DNA from: Anabaena minutissima FACHB-250 | Lineage (GTDB): Bacteria > Cyanobacteriota > Cyanobacteriia > Cyanobacteriales > Nostocaceae | Length of the DNA stretch: 64,000 nucleotides | NCBI RefSeq assembly: GCF_014697125.1 | Contig: NZ_JACJRG010000016.1 | Coordinates: forward strand, 79,386 to 143,385 | Reading direction: 5' to 3' | Part shown: positions 32,489-40,830 of the stretch, in pieces | How positions within the stretch are numbered: the first letter of the stretch is position 1 | Layout: each line of letters starts with the position of its first letter | Program-made: the position numbers and the translations under genes | Notes under the pieces: generated by a model | Databases searched by the model: none | Told to the model about the DNA's origin: nothing | What the model saw: only the letters and a program-made list of their open reading frames with translations

Positions 32489-33898
32489 ATGATAGGTCAA
32501 ATTCTCGGTGGACGCTACCAAATTCTTGAACAACTTGGTCAAGGCGGCTTTGGAATTACTTTTACAGCTATTGACATCGGACGGCCGGGAAATCCTCAAT
32601 GTATTGTCAAGCAATTTAAACCCATTTCCAGCAACCCATACACTTTGACAAATGCTAAAAGATTGTTTGACACCGAAGCCGAAAAGCTAGAAAGGTTAGG
32701 AAATCATGACCAAATTCCCCGGCTTTTAGCATTCTTTGAAGAAAATCAACAATTTTATATTGTACAAGAATATATAGAAGGTCACGATTTAACTCAAGAA
32801 TTAATCTCCGGCCAAAAACTCAGTGAAGCGATAGTAATTAAACTTTTACAAGATATTTTAGAAGTCTTAATTTTTGTTCATCAACAGAACTTAATTCATC
32901 GGGATCTCAAACCCTCAAATATTCGCCGCCGAAAATCTGATGGCAAAATTGTTTTAATAGATTTTGGTGCAGTTAAAGAAGTTAGCACTCAGGTTGTCAA
33001 TTCTCAAGGACAAACAAGTTTAACTGTTGCTGTTGGTACTCTTGGTTATATACCCAGTGAACAAACCAATGGTAAACCGACTTTCCAGAGTGATATTTAT
33101 GCAGTAGGAATTATCGCCATCGAAGCTTTAACAGGAATAAATCCCTACCCTAGAGGTTTTACGACAGATTCACAAACCGGGGAAATTGTCTGGCGTACTC
33201 ATGCTCAAGTTAGCTCTAAACTAGCAAATATCATTGATAAAATGGTGCGCTATGACTATCGTCAGCGTTATCACTCAGCAAATGAAGCATTGCAGGCGGT
33301 AAAAGCCTTATCTCCCAAATCTCCACCGAAAAAAGTATGGTTTGGTGTGGGGGTATTGGTATTAATTGCACTTTTAATTTTCTGGATATTTTACCAATTT
33401 AGTAACTCTAAACTTACTTTTATAACTTACGAAGGTGTTAATTCTGGTATCACAATTAAATATCCTTCAGAAAACTGGCAACTAATTAAACCTCCTAGCG
33501 GCGATTTTGAAGATGAGGTGATTAGATTTGTCCCAAAAAATCAAAATCAGCAAAATAAATGTATTTTAGAAGTTGTAATTAATACTCAGGAATTGCCTAA
33601 GAAATTATTATCTTTAGACGAATTTAAAAATGAGGCGTTAAAACAAATTCAAAGGAATAATCCCAATCAACAATTTACGGATGCTTCTCAACCATCAACA
33701 ACACTATCAAAATTTCCGGCTTATAAATTAAACTATACTCGCCAAGATGGGGAATGTAAGTTACAAGCAATGGAAATTGGCACAGTCAGAAATGGTAAGG
33801 CTTACTTTATCACCTATACAGCAGAAGAGAAAGAATATAACAAGTATTTAGATGTGGTGGAGGAAATGATTAATTCATTTGAAATTAAGGTTCAATAA
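32489..33898 (+). CDS. Ser/Thr protein kinase with membrane helix and PsbP-like C-terminal domain
   Basis: 469 residues from ATG 32489 (MIGQILGGRYQILEQLG); upstream GTG/TTG codons are less likely. The kinase domain (1-275) has LGQGGFGITF, the ATP lysine in CIVKQF, catalytic IHRDLKPSNI and LIDFGAVKEV. One membrane helix at about 285-308 (WFGVGVLVLIALLIFWIFYQ) is followed by a lumenal or periplasmic domain (ITYEGVNSGITIKYPSENWQ) like PsbP/DUF1795 folds. A membrane-bound kinase sensing the outside through a PsbP-like domain is inferred. The catalytic residues are intact. Confidence 0.9.
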   Translation: MIGQILGGRYQILEQLGQGGFGITFTAIDIGRPGNPQCIVKQFKPISSNPYTLTNAKRLFDTEAEKLERLGNHDQIPRLLAFFEENQQFYIVQEYIEGHDLTQELISGQKLSEAIVIKLLQDILEVLIFVHQQNLIHRDLKPSNIRRRKSDGKIVLIDFGAVKEVSTQVVNSQGQTSLTVAVGTLGYIPSEQTNGKPTFQSDIYAVGIIAIEALTGINPYPRGFTTDSQTGEIVWRTHAQVSSKLANIIDKMVRYDYRQRYHSANEALQAVKALSPKSPPKKVWFGVGVLVLIALLIFWIFYQFSNSKLTFITYEGVNSGITIKYPSENWQLIKPPSGDFEDEVIRFVPKNQNQQNKCILEVVINTQELPKKLLSLDEFKNEALKQIQRNNPNQQFTDASQPSTTLSKFPAYKLNYTRQDGECKLQAMEIGTVRNGKAYFITYTAEEKEYNKYLDVVEEMINSFEIKVQ

Positions 33899-33921
33899 AT
33901 TTAGTAGTTTTCAGGCAAGGA

Positions 33922-34359
33922 TTATGGCAACAATATCAATTTAAAATGAATATAGTAAAATAAAAAATTATTGAGGTTGCCAGACGATTTGCGATCGCTT
34001 CGCCAATAAACTGGCTCAATTGCATAATCATCTCCCAACTCATGATAAAGCGTAGCCTGTTGTATGGCTGTAGGTGGGCAAATCAAACGGACTTCACACT
34101 CAGGTGACTGTTTGCTCCATGTTAGTCGAATCCCACCTTGTTCATCTGTCGAAGCCGATGCTTTAGGAAAGCGATCGCCCATTATTTCATAAACATCTAC
34201 GACTAATCGCATCGCTAATTTAAAAGCAGATTGACTGGGCTGCAATATTCCATACTCGTCTGTTTCATCTTCTTCTAAAAGAGCGACGAGCCGCTTCAAT
34301 GTCACCGTAATATCACTACTAGAGGGTTTTGCTGATTGAGAAACGATCATATCAGACAA
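33922..34359 (-). CDS. Conserved cyanobacterial hypothetical protein
   Basis: 145 residues. A conserved-looking block (LVVDVYEIMGDRFPKASAST, then IRLTWSKQSPECEVRLICPP) is seen in small proteins of unknown function across cyanobacteria. The last 20 residues (LNNFLFYYIHFKLILLP) look unlike the rest and may result from loss of the original end. It is minus strand, convergent with the kinase gene. Proteins of this type often have a toxin-antitoxin-like neighbour; here the nearest is the RelBE remnant to the right. Confidence 0.6.
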   Translation of the reverse strand: MSDMIVSQSAKPSSSDITVTLKRLVALLEEDETDEYGILQPSQSAFKLAMRLVVDVYEIMGDRFPKASASTDEQGGIRLTWSKQSPECEVRLICPPTAIQQATLYHELGDDYAIEPVYWRSDRKSSGNLNNFLFYYIHFKLILLP

Positions 34360-34609
34360 TTAAATTAGGATATCAACAATAGCCTAACATGAGCCTGAAA
34401 TCAAAAGCGAACTGTGATACTAAATTAACTTGATAAATACTCTGTATACCTCTGCGCTAACCTCCGCGTTACTTTGCGTTTATAAAAGCTACGAACTTGT
34501 AAGCAGCTTAACTAAAAAAGTAGAATTAGGGTGGTTTCTTGGTTGTACTTTGTTATTTTTAATAGAAATTACTACAATAATATGATATTCATTATGATTA
34601 TTGAATCTT

Positions 34610-34825
34610 ATGCAAGTTAAAGATTTAACCGTTGAAGAACTAAAACTTTTGATACAGCAAACTGTTACAGAAACTATTGAATCTTTGTTGATTGATGTTG
34701 AAGAAGATAGGCAATTAAAGCCTGAAGTCAAGCAGCAACTACTTGATTCGTTACAGCGTACTCGAAACGGGGAACGTGGTATTCCTACGGAGGAGGTAGC
34801 GAAAAAACTGGGATTGAACTGGTAA
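34610..34825 (+). CDS. RelB/Phd-like antitoxin
   Basis: 71 residues from ATG 34610 (MQVKDLTVEELKLLIQQTVT), ending VAKKLGLNW. The length, acidic helical make-up and position directly before a RelE-type frame mark it as an antitoxin of a RelBE-like pair. The stop TAA overlaps the toxin ATG by one base (taATG). It appears intact, while its toxin gene is interrupted. Confidence 0.75.
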   Translation: MQVKDLTVEELKLLIQQTVTETIESLLIDVEEDRQLKPEVKQQLLDSLQRTRNGERGIPTEEVAKKLGLNW

Positions 34826-35085
34826 TGAGCTATCAAGTCGAGTTTAAAGCCCAAGCAATTGCGGATTTAGAAGTACTAACTTCAACAATTCAAGAGCGTT
34901 TATTACATAAAATTCGCTAGTTATCTGAAAATTTTGATAACCTGACTCATCAAGCTTTGAGTGCTGATTTGAGTGGTCTATTCAAATTAAGAGTAGGAAA
35001 CTATCGGGTTATTTATTCCTTCGATATTGAAGCTTTATTAATCACGATTCACAAAATTGGACATCGCCGAGATATTTATAATTAA
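34825..35085 (+). pseudogene. RelE-type toxin gene with premature amber stop
   Basis: The frame from ATG 34825 reads MSYQVEFKAQAIADLEVLTS through HKIR, hits TAG at 34918-34920, and then continues in the same frame with LSENFDNLTHQALSADLSGL, FKLRVGNYRVIYSF, HKIGHRRDIYN and TAA at 35083-35085. The total of 86 sense codons is normal for RelE/ParE toxins, and family members usually have Trp at the stop position (IRWLSEN), so TGG to TAG is the simplest change. The conserved C-terminal RVIY...HKIGHRRDIY is still readable, so the change is recent. Confidence 0.85.
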
Positions 35086-35117
35086 TCGCGTTTTATTAAG
35101 GGAATAGCAGAAAATAG

Positions 35118-36818
35118 CTACTCAGACAGCCGCCAAATTTTGATAGTCGCATCCAAGCTACCAACACTAGCTAAAATTTTGCTATCTGAACTAAAGGCAA
35201 CTAAATTAACCCAAGTAGGACTAGAATACGCATTGAGGGTAGTAATTACTTGCGCTGTGGTGAGATTCCAGATTTTTATTATCCCCTTGAAATCACCACT
35301 AGCTAAAATTTTGCCATTTGGACTAAAGGCGACTGACGTAATCGCTGCTGTAGAATTTGCGAAGGTACGAATTACCTGACCTGTGGCGACATTCCAGATT
35401 TTGATTATCCCTAAATCTGGCAAAGCTAAAGTTTTACTATCTGGGCTGAAGGCGAGACGACTGCAATTACGAGCAGTTAAGGCATGAATTACTTTTCCTG
35501 TAGCCAGATTCCAGATTTTTACATTGGATTCAAGCTCACAACTAGCTAAAGTTTTACCATCTGGACTAATAGCAGCCTGAACAACCCTCTGAGGATTGTT
35601 GAGGGTACGAATTAGTTTGCCTGTGGCCATGTTCCAGATTTTGATAGTTGTATCTTCACTGCTACTAACTAAAGTTTTGCTATCTGGGCTAATGGCAACT
35701 GAACTAACTCCAATAGAGTGACCATTGAGGGTACGAATTACTTGGCCCGTAGCCAGATTCCAAATTTTGATAGTATTGTCTCCACTACCACTAACTAAAG
35801 TTCTGCCATCTGGACTAAAGGCGACTGAAGCAACGTAATCAGAATGATCATTGAGGGTACGAACAACTTGCCCAGTGGCAATATTCCAGATTTTGATAGT
35901 AGTTTCAAGACTACTACTAGCTACAGTTTTGCCGTCTGGGCTAAACGCGACTGACTGAACAATTCCTTCTATTAGCCCATACCGCCCTTCTTGGGTATTT
36001 CCAATCAGGGTCTTTGCTAGAGTAAACTGAGCAGATAGTGAGGTGTTAACTGATGGCGCATTAGCCACTGGCGGCTTTGGTGCTGGCGCAGTTGCTACCG
36101 GAGGATTTTGAGGTTTTGGAGTCGGCGCAGTTGCTACTGGTGGCTTTGGTGCTGGCGCAGTAGCCACTGGCTGCACAGATGGTACAAGACTTAAATATGT
36201 CCTCAACGGAATCCCGAAAACAGTAGTAGCATTAGTATCAGGACGAGTTGTAGCGCGTCCGTGAATGCCGACTAATTTACCCTCGTCATCAAGTATCGCT
36301 CCCCCACTCATCCCCGGAAAACCACCAATGTCATACACAAAGGCATAACCATCTTTTGGGTTTGATTCCAGACTCGAAATTGCACCCCTGAGAAACCTTA
36401 TGCCTGATGTTCCTTGTGGATAACCTGCGACAGAAATATTTGTAGCTAATCTTACTTGGTCAGAATTGCCCTTTTCGGCAACACGGTAATTTGCATTACT
36501 TGTAAACTGAAACACTGCCAAATCAACACCGCGAAATTGTTTTACTTGGCTGTTATTAAATGTATATTTTTTGCCACCTAGTATCTGAACTGTGTAGTTA
36601 CCTTTGAGTTGCACCACGTGCCAGTTAGTCACAACAGTATAAACATTACCTTGACGCTCAATAATTACCCCAGAGCCAGTATTTGCGCCATCAATGCGGA
36701 CTGTAATTTGTTGAGCAATCGCAGCAACTTCTGAGGGTGTCAAGGCTGTGGCTACTGGCTGCACTATGACGATCGCTGTACCCAATAATACCGCCGATAG
36801 TCCACCAACAAACCTCAT
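35118..36818 (-). CDS. Secreted trypsin-like protease with WD40 repeats
   Basis: 566 residues. It has a signal peptide at 1-25. The serine protease domain at about 30-215 has His in VTNWHVV, Asp in RGVDLAVFQF and Ser in FPGMSGGAILDDEG. A Pro/Ala-rich linker (about 220-265: PVATAPAPKPP-type repeats) leads to about seven WD40 repeats (VASVAFSPDGRTLVSGSGDN, TIKIWNLATGQVIRTLN). The protease may be positioned or regulated by the propeller. Its ATG overlaps the stop of the upstream protease gene (ATGA). It is the third gene of the COP23-protease-protease operon. The active site is intact. Confidence 0.9.
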   Translation of the reverse strand: MRFVGGLSAVLLGTAIVIVQPVATALTPSEVAAIAQQITVRIDGANTGSGVIIERQGNVYTVVTNWHVVQLKGNYTVQILGGKKYTFNNSQVKQFRGVDLAVFQFTSNANYRVAEKGNSDQVRLATNISVAGYPQGTSGIRFLRGAISSLESNPKDGYAFVYDIGGFPGMSGGAILDDEGKLVGIHGRATTRPDTNATTVFGIPLRTYLSLVPSVQPVATAPAPKPPVATAPTPKPQNPPVATAPAPKPPVANAPSVNTSLSAQFTLAKTLIGNTQEGRYGLIEGIVQSVAFSPDGKTVASSSLETTIKIWNIATGQVVRTLNDHSDYVASVAFSPDGRTLVSGSGDNTIKIWNLATGQVIRTLNGHSIGVSSVAISPDSKTLVSSSEDTTIKIWNMATGKLIRTLNNPQRVVQAAISPDGKTLASCELESNVKIWNLATGKVIHALTARNCSRLAFSPDSKTLALPDLGIIKIWNVATGQVIRTFANSTAAITSVAFSPNGKILASGDFKGIIKIWNLTTAQVITTLNAYSSPTWVNLVAFSSDSKILASVGSLDATIKIWRLSE

Positions 36819-37621
36819 GATTGATTCCCCCGATGATTTTGCAACAATTCTTTTCTAATCGGTACAGCCATACTAGATTGTGTAATTAGTTTCCGCAAGT
36901 GGGCTTGTGGTTGCGAACCATCTTGATAAATTTCCGGTGTATCCCAAATTGGGTCTTTGTGTAAGCTATTAATCCCCACCACTTCACCATGTATATTCAG
37001 CAAAGGTGCGCCACTCATCCCTTTACGCACATCATTGGTATATCCAATCTGGTAGCCTTGCTCTAATGCTTTGTCTAACAATAGGGTGACTTTCCCAGAG
37101 GTAAAGACAAACTGAGTTTTGGTCAGGGTAGACTGCTTTTGAGTAGTCAAATTAGATATAAATCCACCCACAAACACCTCATCCCCGACTTGCAAGCTAG
37201 ACGCATCTGGGAAGTTAACCACTGGATAAACTATATCGGGACTACGAAATTGCAACACAGCCAAATCATCCTGCTGCAATGCAACTTGCAACACAGTAGC
37301 TTGATATACACGCCCATCTGGTGTTTGAATTTGATAGGGTGGTTTAGCCGTTCTCAAAACGTGAGCATTGGTGAGGACTGTATAAATTTGACCTTGGCGT
37401 TGTAATAGAGTTCCTGAACCTAGTAACTCTGGTGCGGTAATTTTGACGGTGATAGTCTTAGCTAACTTTTGCAATTGCTCGACAGAAAGGCGATTAGGTC
37501 GCTCTACTCTGGTAGACTCGCTAGAAACGCTTTGGTGTTTTGATAGTGCTAAAGAAACACCACCAAGACCAATCAGCAAGCACACCAGATAAATAATTTT
37601 GTGTTTGAGCCGCCAGTTCAT
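36815..37621 (-). CDS. Trypsin-like serine protease, membrane-anchored or secreted
   Basis: 268 residues from ATG 37621; TTG at 37627 is the longer alternative. The N-terminal hydrophobic segment IIYLVCLLIGLGGVSLALS acts as signal or anchor. The triad is His in TNAHVLRT, Asp in QQDDLAVLQF and Ser in RKGMSGAPLLNI. It is the S1/HtrA-like protease type without a PDZ domain. It starts six bases after the COP23 gene and its stop overlaps the start of the WD40 protease gene, so all three should be made from one transcript. Confidence 0.9.
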   Translation of the reverse strand: MNWRLKHKIIYLVCLLIGLGGVSLALSKHQSVSSESTRVERPNRLSVEQLQKLAKTITVKITAPELLGSGTLLQRQGQIYTVLTNAHVLRTAKPPYQIQTPDGRVYQATVLQVALQQDDLAVLQFRSPDIVYPVVNFPDASSLQVGDEVFVGGFISNLTTQKQSTLTKTQFVFTSGKVTLLLDKALEQGYQIGYTNDVRKGMSGAPLLNIHGEVVGINSLHKDPIWDTPEIYQDGSQPQAHLRKLITQSSMAVPIRKELLQNHRGNQS

Positions 37622-37627
37622 GCACAA

Positions 37628-38194
37628 TTAAGGAGTCGATGAACTACACTCTTTACCGTCTATAAATTGCTTGACATCAACATACACATCACCTTGGTCA
37701 TAAGTAAAAGCTTGACATCCACTCAAATTAATCACTGATTCGCCTGCATCCCGGCGCAAACTCAGCATTTGCTGCAAAACTCTACCAGTGTCAGTTCCGG
37801 GTTTGAGGGTGACTAATATATTGTCTCCTGTGCAAGTTGCGCCTCGGCGGTTAGAAATACACAATACTGGATAGCCGTTAAAGTTATCTCGGCTGGTGAT
37901 GAAAAGTGCGCCGTTATCGTAGTGGCGTTGAAATCTGGCGGAGACTATCCGACAACGTTGTAAAGGGGAGACTTTTTTAAAGTCTTTAGCAACCCAACGA
38001 ATCAGGGTTTGATTTCCCCGTGAGGTGCGTACTTTGGTGACAGGTACACCCCCTTCCCGTGTGCAGAAAAATCTGTTTGCTCTCGCTTCACTCGGCTGGC
38101 TGCTAGTGGTGATGGTGATTCCTAGAGTTAAAGCTGAGATGATGGTAGATGTTGCTACGCTTGTTACTCTGTGATTCAGTGACCTTAGTTGCAT
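37628..38194 (-). CDS. COP23-domain secreted protein
   Basis: 188 residues from ATG 38194. A signal peptide (SVATSTIISALTLGITITTS) is followed by a domain with six or more cysteines (FFCTREGG, LQRCRIVSARFQ, PVLCISNRRGATC, LSGCQAFTY, GKECSSS). RFQRHYDNG and the cysteine pattern fit the COP23 family, named after a 23-kDa circadian-oscillating peptide of cyanobacteria. The function is unknown. It is the first gene of an operon with two serine proteases, which suggests the products act together outside the cytoplasm. Confidence 0.82.
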   Translation of the reverse strand: MQLRSLNHRVTSVATSTIISALTLGITITTSSQPSEARANRFFCTREGGVPVTKVRTSRGNQTLIRWVAKDFKKVSPLQRCRIVSARFQRHYDNGALFITSRDNFNGYPVLCISNRRGATCTGDNILVTLKPGTDTGRVLQQMLSLRRDAGESVINLSGCQAFTYDQGDVYVDVKQFIDGKECSSSTP

Positions 38195-38614
38195 ATATTT
38201 AAGCAATTAGGAACAAAAGTATGTTTTTTTGCAGTTTCTAACGGGATTTGAGACCTAACCCCCAACCCCTTCCCTACATTCGCGCAGCGTGTCGTTCGCG
38301 TTAGCGTTGCGTAGCAAAGACAGGGAAGGGGAGTAAGAATTAAAGCCTCGCGTTAATTTCAACTTGGTATTATCCAGAAGTTGCTACAACCTCAAGTTAC
38401 CAATTTTCGGAAATATACTCAGATATATCAGTAAAAATCAGGTTTTTTGATAAAAATATTATAAAGGAAATACGTGAGAATTGGTAAATGGGAGGCGATG
38501 CTGAATAATGCTCACGATTTGCAAGTAGTTAGCCAATATACAGGCAAATCTGTTTTAGGGTGGGAATTTGGACATAGATTAAAATCAAAACAACCCTCCC
38601 TTTCCATAATTGTT
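38195..38614. other. Intergenic with interspersed inverted repeat
   Basis: About 420 bases between divergent genes. Arms ccccttccct (38266-38275) and agggaagggg (38322-38331) enclose GC-rich repeat text (gcgcagcgtgtcgttcgcg). An open stretch before 38615 (from 38474) has no good start and is taken as untranslated. Confidence 0.55.
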
Positions 38615-39190
38615 ATGAGCCTCACTACTACTAAACGTTTTACTGTAGATGAATATCACCGTTTAGGAGAACTCGGCTTTTTTGCAGACAATGAACGAGT
38701 TGAACTAATTAAGGGTGAAATAGTTGAAATGTCCGCCAAAGGTACAGCGCACTCAGTTTGTGTTACTCGCTTGTATCGAGAGTTATTCAAACTGATTGGA
38801 GAACAAGCAACTCTAAGAGGACAAGAACCGATTATTCTCTCAGACAACAGTGAACCAGAACCAGATATGGTCATCGCCAAAAATACGCCTGATGACTATC
38901 TGGCAAGTCATCCTGTACCATCAGATATATTACTATTAATTGAAATTGCAGATTATTCTTTGAAATATGACCAAGAAATAAAATTATCTATCTATGCAGA
39001 AGCAGGTATTGCTGATTATTGGATATTTAATTTATTAGATAATTGTCTGGAATGTTACACCGATCCTTATCAAGCTACAAAAGGTAAGTTTGGTTATCGG
39101 CGTAAGTTTGTGTTTTTACAAAATGAATTGGTTAGTTTGCCATCTTTTACTGATTTGGTTTTGGATTTATCTCAGGTATTTCCTGGGTGA
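38615..39190 (+). CDS. Uma2-family putative endonuclease
   Basis: 191 residues from ATG 38615; the frame is open 47 codons further up but the family begins about here (MSLTTTKRFTVDEYHRLGEL). VELIKGEIVEMSAKGTAHS, EPEPDMVIAK, ILLLIEIADYSLKYD and YWIFNLLDNCLECY are the conserved blocks of the Uma2/DUF820 PD-(D/E)XK-like family, hugely expanded in cyanobacteria and of unknown role. It is a single gene. Confidence 0.85.
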   Translation: MSLTTTKRFTVDEYHRLGELGFFADNERVELIKGEIVEMSAKGTAHSVCVTRLYRELFKLIGEQATLRGQEPIILSDNSEPEPDMVIAKNTPDDYLASHPVPSDILLLIEIADYSLKYDQEIKLSIYAEAGIADYWIFNLLDNCLECYTDPYQATKGKFGYRRKFVFLQNELVSLPSFTDLVLDLSQVFPG

Positions 39191-39246
39191 TAGTTATTAT
39201 GTAAAGCAAGGTTGATCAGGACTAAAGTCCTTACTACGAACTTTAA

Positions 39247-40620
39247 TCAAAGTAAATTTTCCATCACTTGTTGTAAATCATTCGTCAGATCAGCAACAGC
39301 TTGTCTCGCACCTAAGCGACTTTCTTTATAAACTGGGTAACGTTCCGATACAGATAACGGTTCACCAATAGTTAATTTCACTCGTTGCTTACCCAAGGTT
39401 GGACGCTGAAAAGATTTATTGCCTTTAATTTGAGCAATCATTTTCCACAAGATTAAAACTGTTTCCGCAAATCTTTCTACTGTGGGTTTTTCGCGGATGT
39501 AGTTACCAGAAACAGCCACAAAACTTTCTACCAATCTCATGTGCCACATTCTAGCATTGGCTTCTTCCGCCACGCGATCGCCTAATGCTCTCTCGACAGC
39601 AGATAATCCTTTGATATCCTTATACTCTTCTCTAAATATATAGTTCCAGCCAGCCTGCTCTACCCGTCGACAGCGATCGCTCACTTGTCCCTTTGGTTGT
39701 ACATTAAAATACTGCTCCGCTATTTCTAAGGCTGCACTCAATAAAGCTTGTAATCTTAATGCTAAGGCTTGATTGCGGTCTGTAACTTCCTCTGGGACAG
39801 TAGACAACTGAAGATGATAAAAACGCGTATAAAACTGTTCCATCAAAGACAGTAAGTGTTCAGCCAAAGTCAATAGACGCGGATACATTGACTCTAAATC
39901 GGGAATCTGGCTGTGTGCAGTTGTATCTACAGGTAAACCGCTAGCAACTGCTAAGTCATCTAAAATTTGAGCGATCGCATTCCAGGGAGCATCGACATAA
40001 CTATATTTAATCCCGACTGGTACAATTAAAACTTGCTCGGTGCGTCCAGCTTTTTGCAAGTCTTCAGCACACCAAAAACCCATTTGAGCAATTCCTGGTT
40101 CTAAGGGACTGATGATTTCTGAAAGTCCATTAGTCGCGCCTTCTGGTGCTGCTGACATTGGGAAATTTCCATTGGCGAACAAATCCCGCGCCGAACGTAA
40201 CCCCGTCCAGTCAGCCTTACCCCGTTGAATGGGAGTCCCACCCAAGTTTGACGCAAGCCAGCCAACATAGTCACCTGCCCAGAGAGGAATACCGCGATCG
40301 TAGATAAAATGAGCATGAATTGGATTTTTTAATGCTATACCCTGCTGTCGTGCTGCCTTTGGCAGAAGTTGCGAAAGCAAATACACCAAAGCAAAAGGAT
40401 CTTCGGTTTTGGGATGGCGAAATGCTAGCAAAAAGCGGATTTTTCCCTCTTGAAACTGGTGATAGAGATTTGCTAAAACCTCTACATTCTCTGCTTCAAT
40501 TTGGGTAATGGGAGTTTGAGTGCGTATCCATGTTGGTAGAAACAGGTGAACACATCGCAGCAACAAAGGATTAAAAGCTGGGGGGATAAATTCTAAAGGT
40601 GGTTGTGCTTGGTAAATCAT
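39247..40620 (-). CDS. PlsC-like acyltransferase (1-acyl-glycerol-3-phosphate type)
   Basis: 457 residues, longer than typical PlsC (about 250). LLAFRHPKTEDPFALVYL corresponds to the HX4D catalytic motif (His-Pro-Lys-Thr-Glu-Asp), and MSAAPEGATNGLSE to the substrate-binding EG motif. The C-terminal extension (about 230-440) is mostly helical. Cyanobacterial proteins of this design are annotated as 1-acyl-sn-glycerol-3-phosphate acyltransferases and probably work at the membrane in phospholipid or glycolipid synthesis. It is divergent from proS. Confidence 0.8.
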   Translation of the reverse strand: MIYQAQPPLEFIPPAFNPLLLRCVHLFLPTWIRTQTPITQIEAENVEVLANLYHQFQEGKIRFLLAFRHPKTEDPFALVYLLSQLLPKAARQQGIALKNPIHAHFIYDRGIPLWAGDYVGWLASNLGGTPIQRGKADWTGLRSARDLFANGNFPMSAAPEGATNGLSEIISPLEPGIAQMGFWCAEDLQKAGRTEQVLIVPVGIKYSYVDAPWNAIAQILDDLAVASGLPVDTTAHSQIPDLESMYPRLLTLAEHLLSLMEQFYTRFYHLQLSTVPEEVTDRNQALALRLQALLSAALEIAEQYFNVQPKGQVSDRCRRVEQAGWNYIFREEYKDIKGLSAVERALGDRVAEEANARMWHMRLVESFVAVSGNYIREKPTVERFAETVLILWKMIAQIKGNKSFQRPTLGKQRVKLTIGEPLSVSERYPVYKESRLGARQAVADLTNDLQQVMENLL

Positions 40621-40621
40621 G

Positions 40622-40702
40622 ATATTGGGGACTGGGGATTGGGGAACTCGGAGTCCCCTCTGGGGATAAGGGGTAATGGGGATTGGGGATTGGGATTGAA
40701 TC
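40622..40702. repeat. G-rich interspersed repeat, inverted copy at 44010-44096
   Basis: Text of the type ggggactggggattgggg and ggggataaggggtaatgggg. The reverse complement of nearly the same 65-base text occurs at about 44020-44096. Heptamer-like units (GGGGAYT) mark it as STRR-type DNA. Confidence 0.65.
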
Positions 40703-40830
40703 TAGAATTTAAAATCCAAAATCTAAAATTCTTAACCTATACTTTGTACTTCATACTTCATGCTTAGTATTTCGTGCTTGAGTTGATACAGAAATTAGCG
40801 ATTTTGCAATCAGGAGTTAAAAAATAAACG

